A stretch of 7,083 bases of DNA from an uncultured Micrococcales bacterium (lineage in GTDB: Bacteria > Actinomycetota > Actinomycetes > S36-B12 > UBA10799): positions 1-7,083 of the forward strand of contig CALFYG010000053.1 in the NCBI GenBank assembly GCA_937952095.1, in the 5' to 3' direction. The translations under genes were made by a program, and so were the position numbers. Positions 7,051 through 7,083 of this stretch are shown in pieces. Position 1 is the first letter of the stretch; each line of letters starts with the position of its first letter. The notes beneath the pieces are model-generated. The model did not search any database and was not told the DNA's origin. It saw only the letters and a list, made by a program, of their open reading frames with translations.

Positions 7051-7083
7051 ATGAACATTTCAGCTTTAGTTTTAATTGCTGCC
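7051..7083 (+). CDS. possible start of a gene running off the window
   Basis: From ATG at 7051 the frame is open to the window end and reads MNISALVLIAA, a hydrophobic start such as a signal peptide or membrane protein would have. There is no Shine-Dalgarno, and TATAAT at 6990-6995 lacks a -35 at proper distance. Eleven codons are too few to call a family. Confidence 0.2.
   Translation, partial: MNISALVLIAA

Larger units (their letters stand above)
6861..7083. other. AT-rich non-coding region of the foreign segment
   Basis: This 223-bp stretch becomes very AT-rich beyond about 6900, with runs such as TTATTAATTATTAAAAG, unlike anything left of the junction. It holds the upstream region of the acetate kinase fragment. 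No tRNA-like fold was recognised. AATTTATTATG occurs twice (7004-7014 and 7043-7053), and TTGAAAC occurs at 6901 and 6963. The composition suggests a low-G+C host, organelle or symbiont. Confidence 0.7.

Noticed and set aside
6600..7083. Genomic island or mobile element insertion boundary
   Set aside because: No integrase, transposase, inverted ends, target duplication or tRNA is visible, and both genes at the join are cut at conserved internal positions head-on, which fits a chimera better.

Overview
The window joins two very different pieces of DNA. Positions 1 to about 6700 are G+C-rich and read as the chromosome of an actinobacterium. The evidence is a guaB–guaB3 pair, a BldM-type response regulator beside guaB, a GabD2-type aldehyde dehydrogenase closest to mycobacterial-type proteins, and a TANNNT box exactly 6 nt (once 8 nt) before five of the seven start codons, the mark of leaderless transcription. 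From about 6700 to 7083 composition falls sharply and the reading changes to the start of an acetate kinase gene on the minus strand plus an AT-rich upstream region, which looks like another organism.

Layout of the actinobacterial part: (1) 3-245 (+), C-terminal end of a probable MerR-type regulator; (2) 262-1149 (+), an all-helical TPR-like protein of unknown role; (3) 1217-1804 (+), a NarL/FixJ response regulator very like BldM, the only internal gene here with a clear Shine-Dalgarno and so probably cotranscribed with gene 2; (4) 1833-3329 (+), guaB, IMP dehydrogenase; (5) 3393-4502 (+), guaB3, an IMPDH-like protein without the catalytic cysteine; (6) 4510-5349 (-), an exported L,D-transpeptidase convergent with guaB3; (7) a 275-bp divergent intergenic region with two short tandem-repeat arrays in opposite orientation; (8) 5625 to about 6700 (+), a succinate-semialdehyde dehydrogenase cut off after about 359 of some 510 residues.

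The aldehyde dehydrogenase runs into the acetate kinase head-on. About 34 bp (6669-6701) can be read convincingly as both proteins, one on each strand, so the join sits in short shared sequence. Both genes lose their C-terminal parts. The simplest explanation is an assembly or amplification chimera rather than biology. The long minus-strand reading frame at 5520-6860 is a by-product: only its first 64 codons are acetate kinase and the rest is antisense to the aldehyde dehydrogenase gene.

Functionally the intact region combines a developmental or global transcription regulator, guanine nucleotide synthesis (guaB, guaB3), peptidoglycan cross-linking and the GABA/succinate shunt. I did not see a new defence or mobile system. 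The points most worth following are the consistent leaderless promoters, the inverted repeat arrays, the cysteine-less GuaB3 and the chimeric join.
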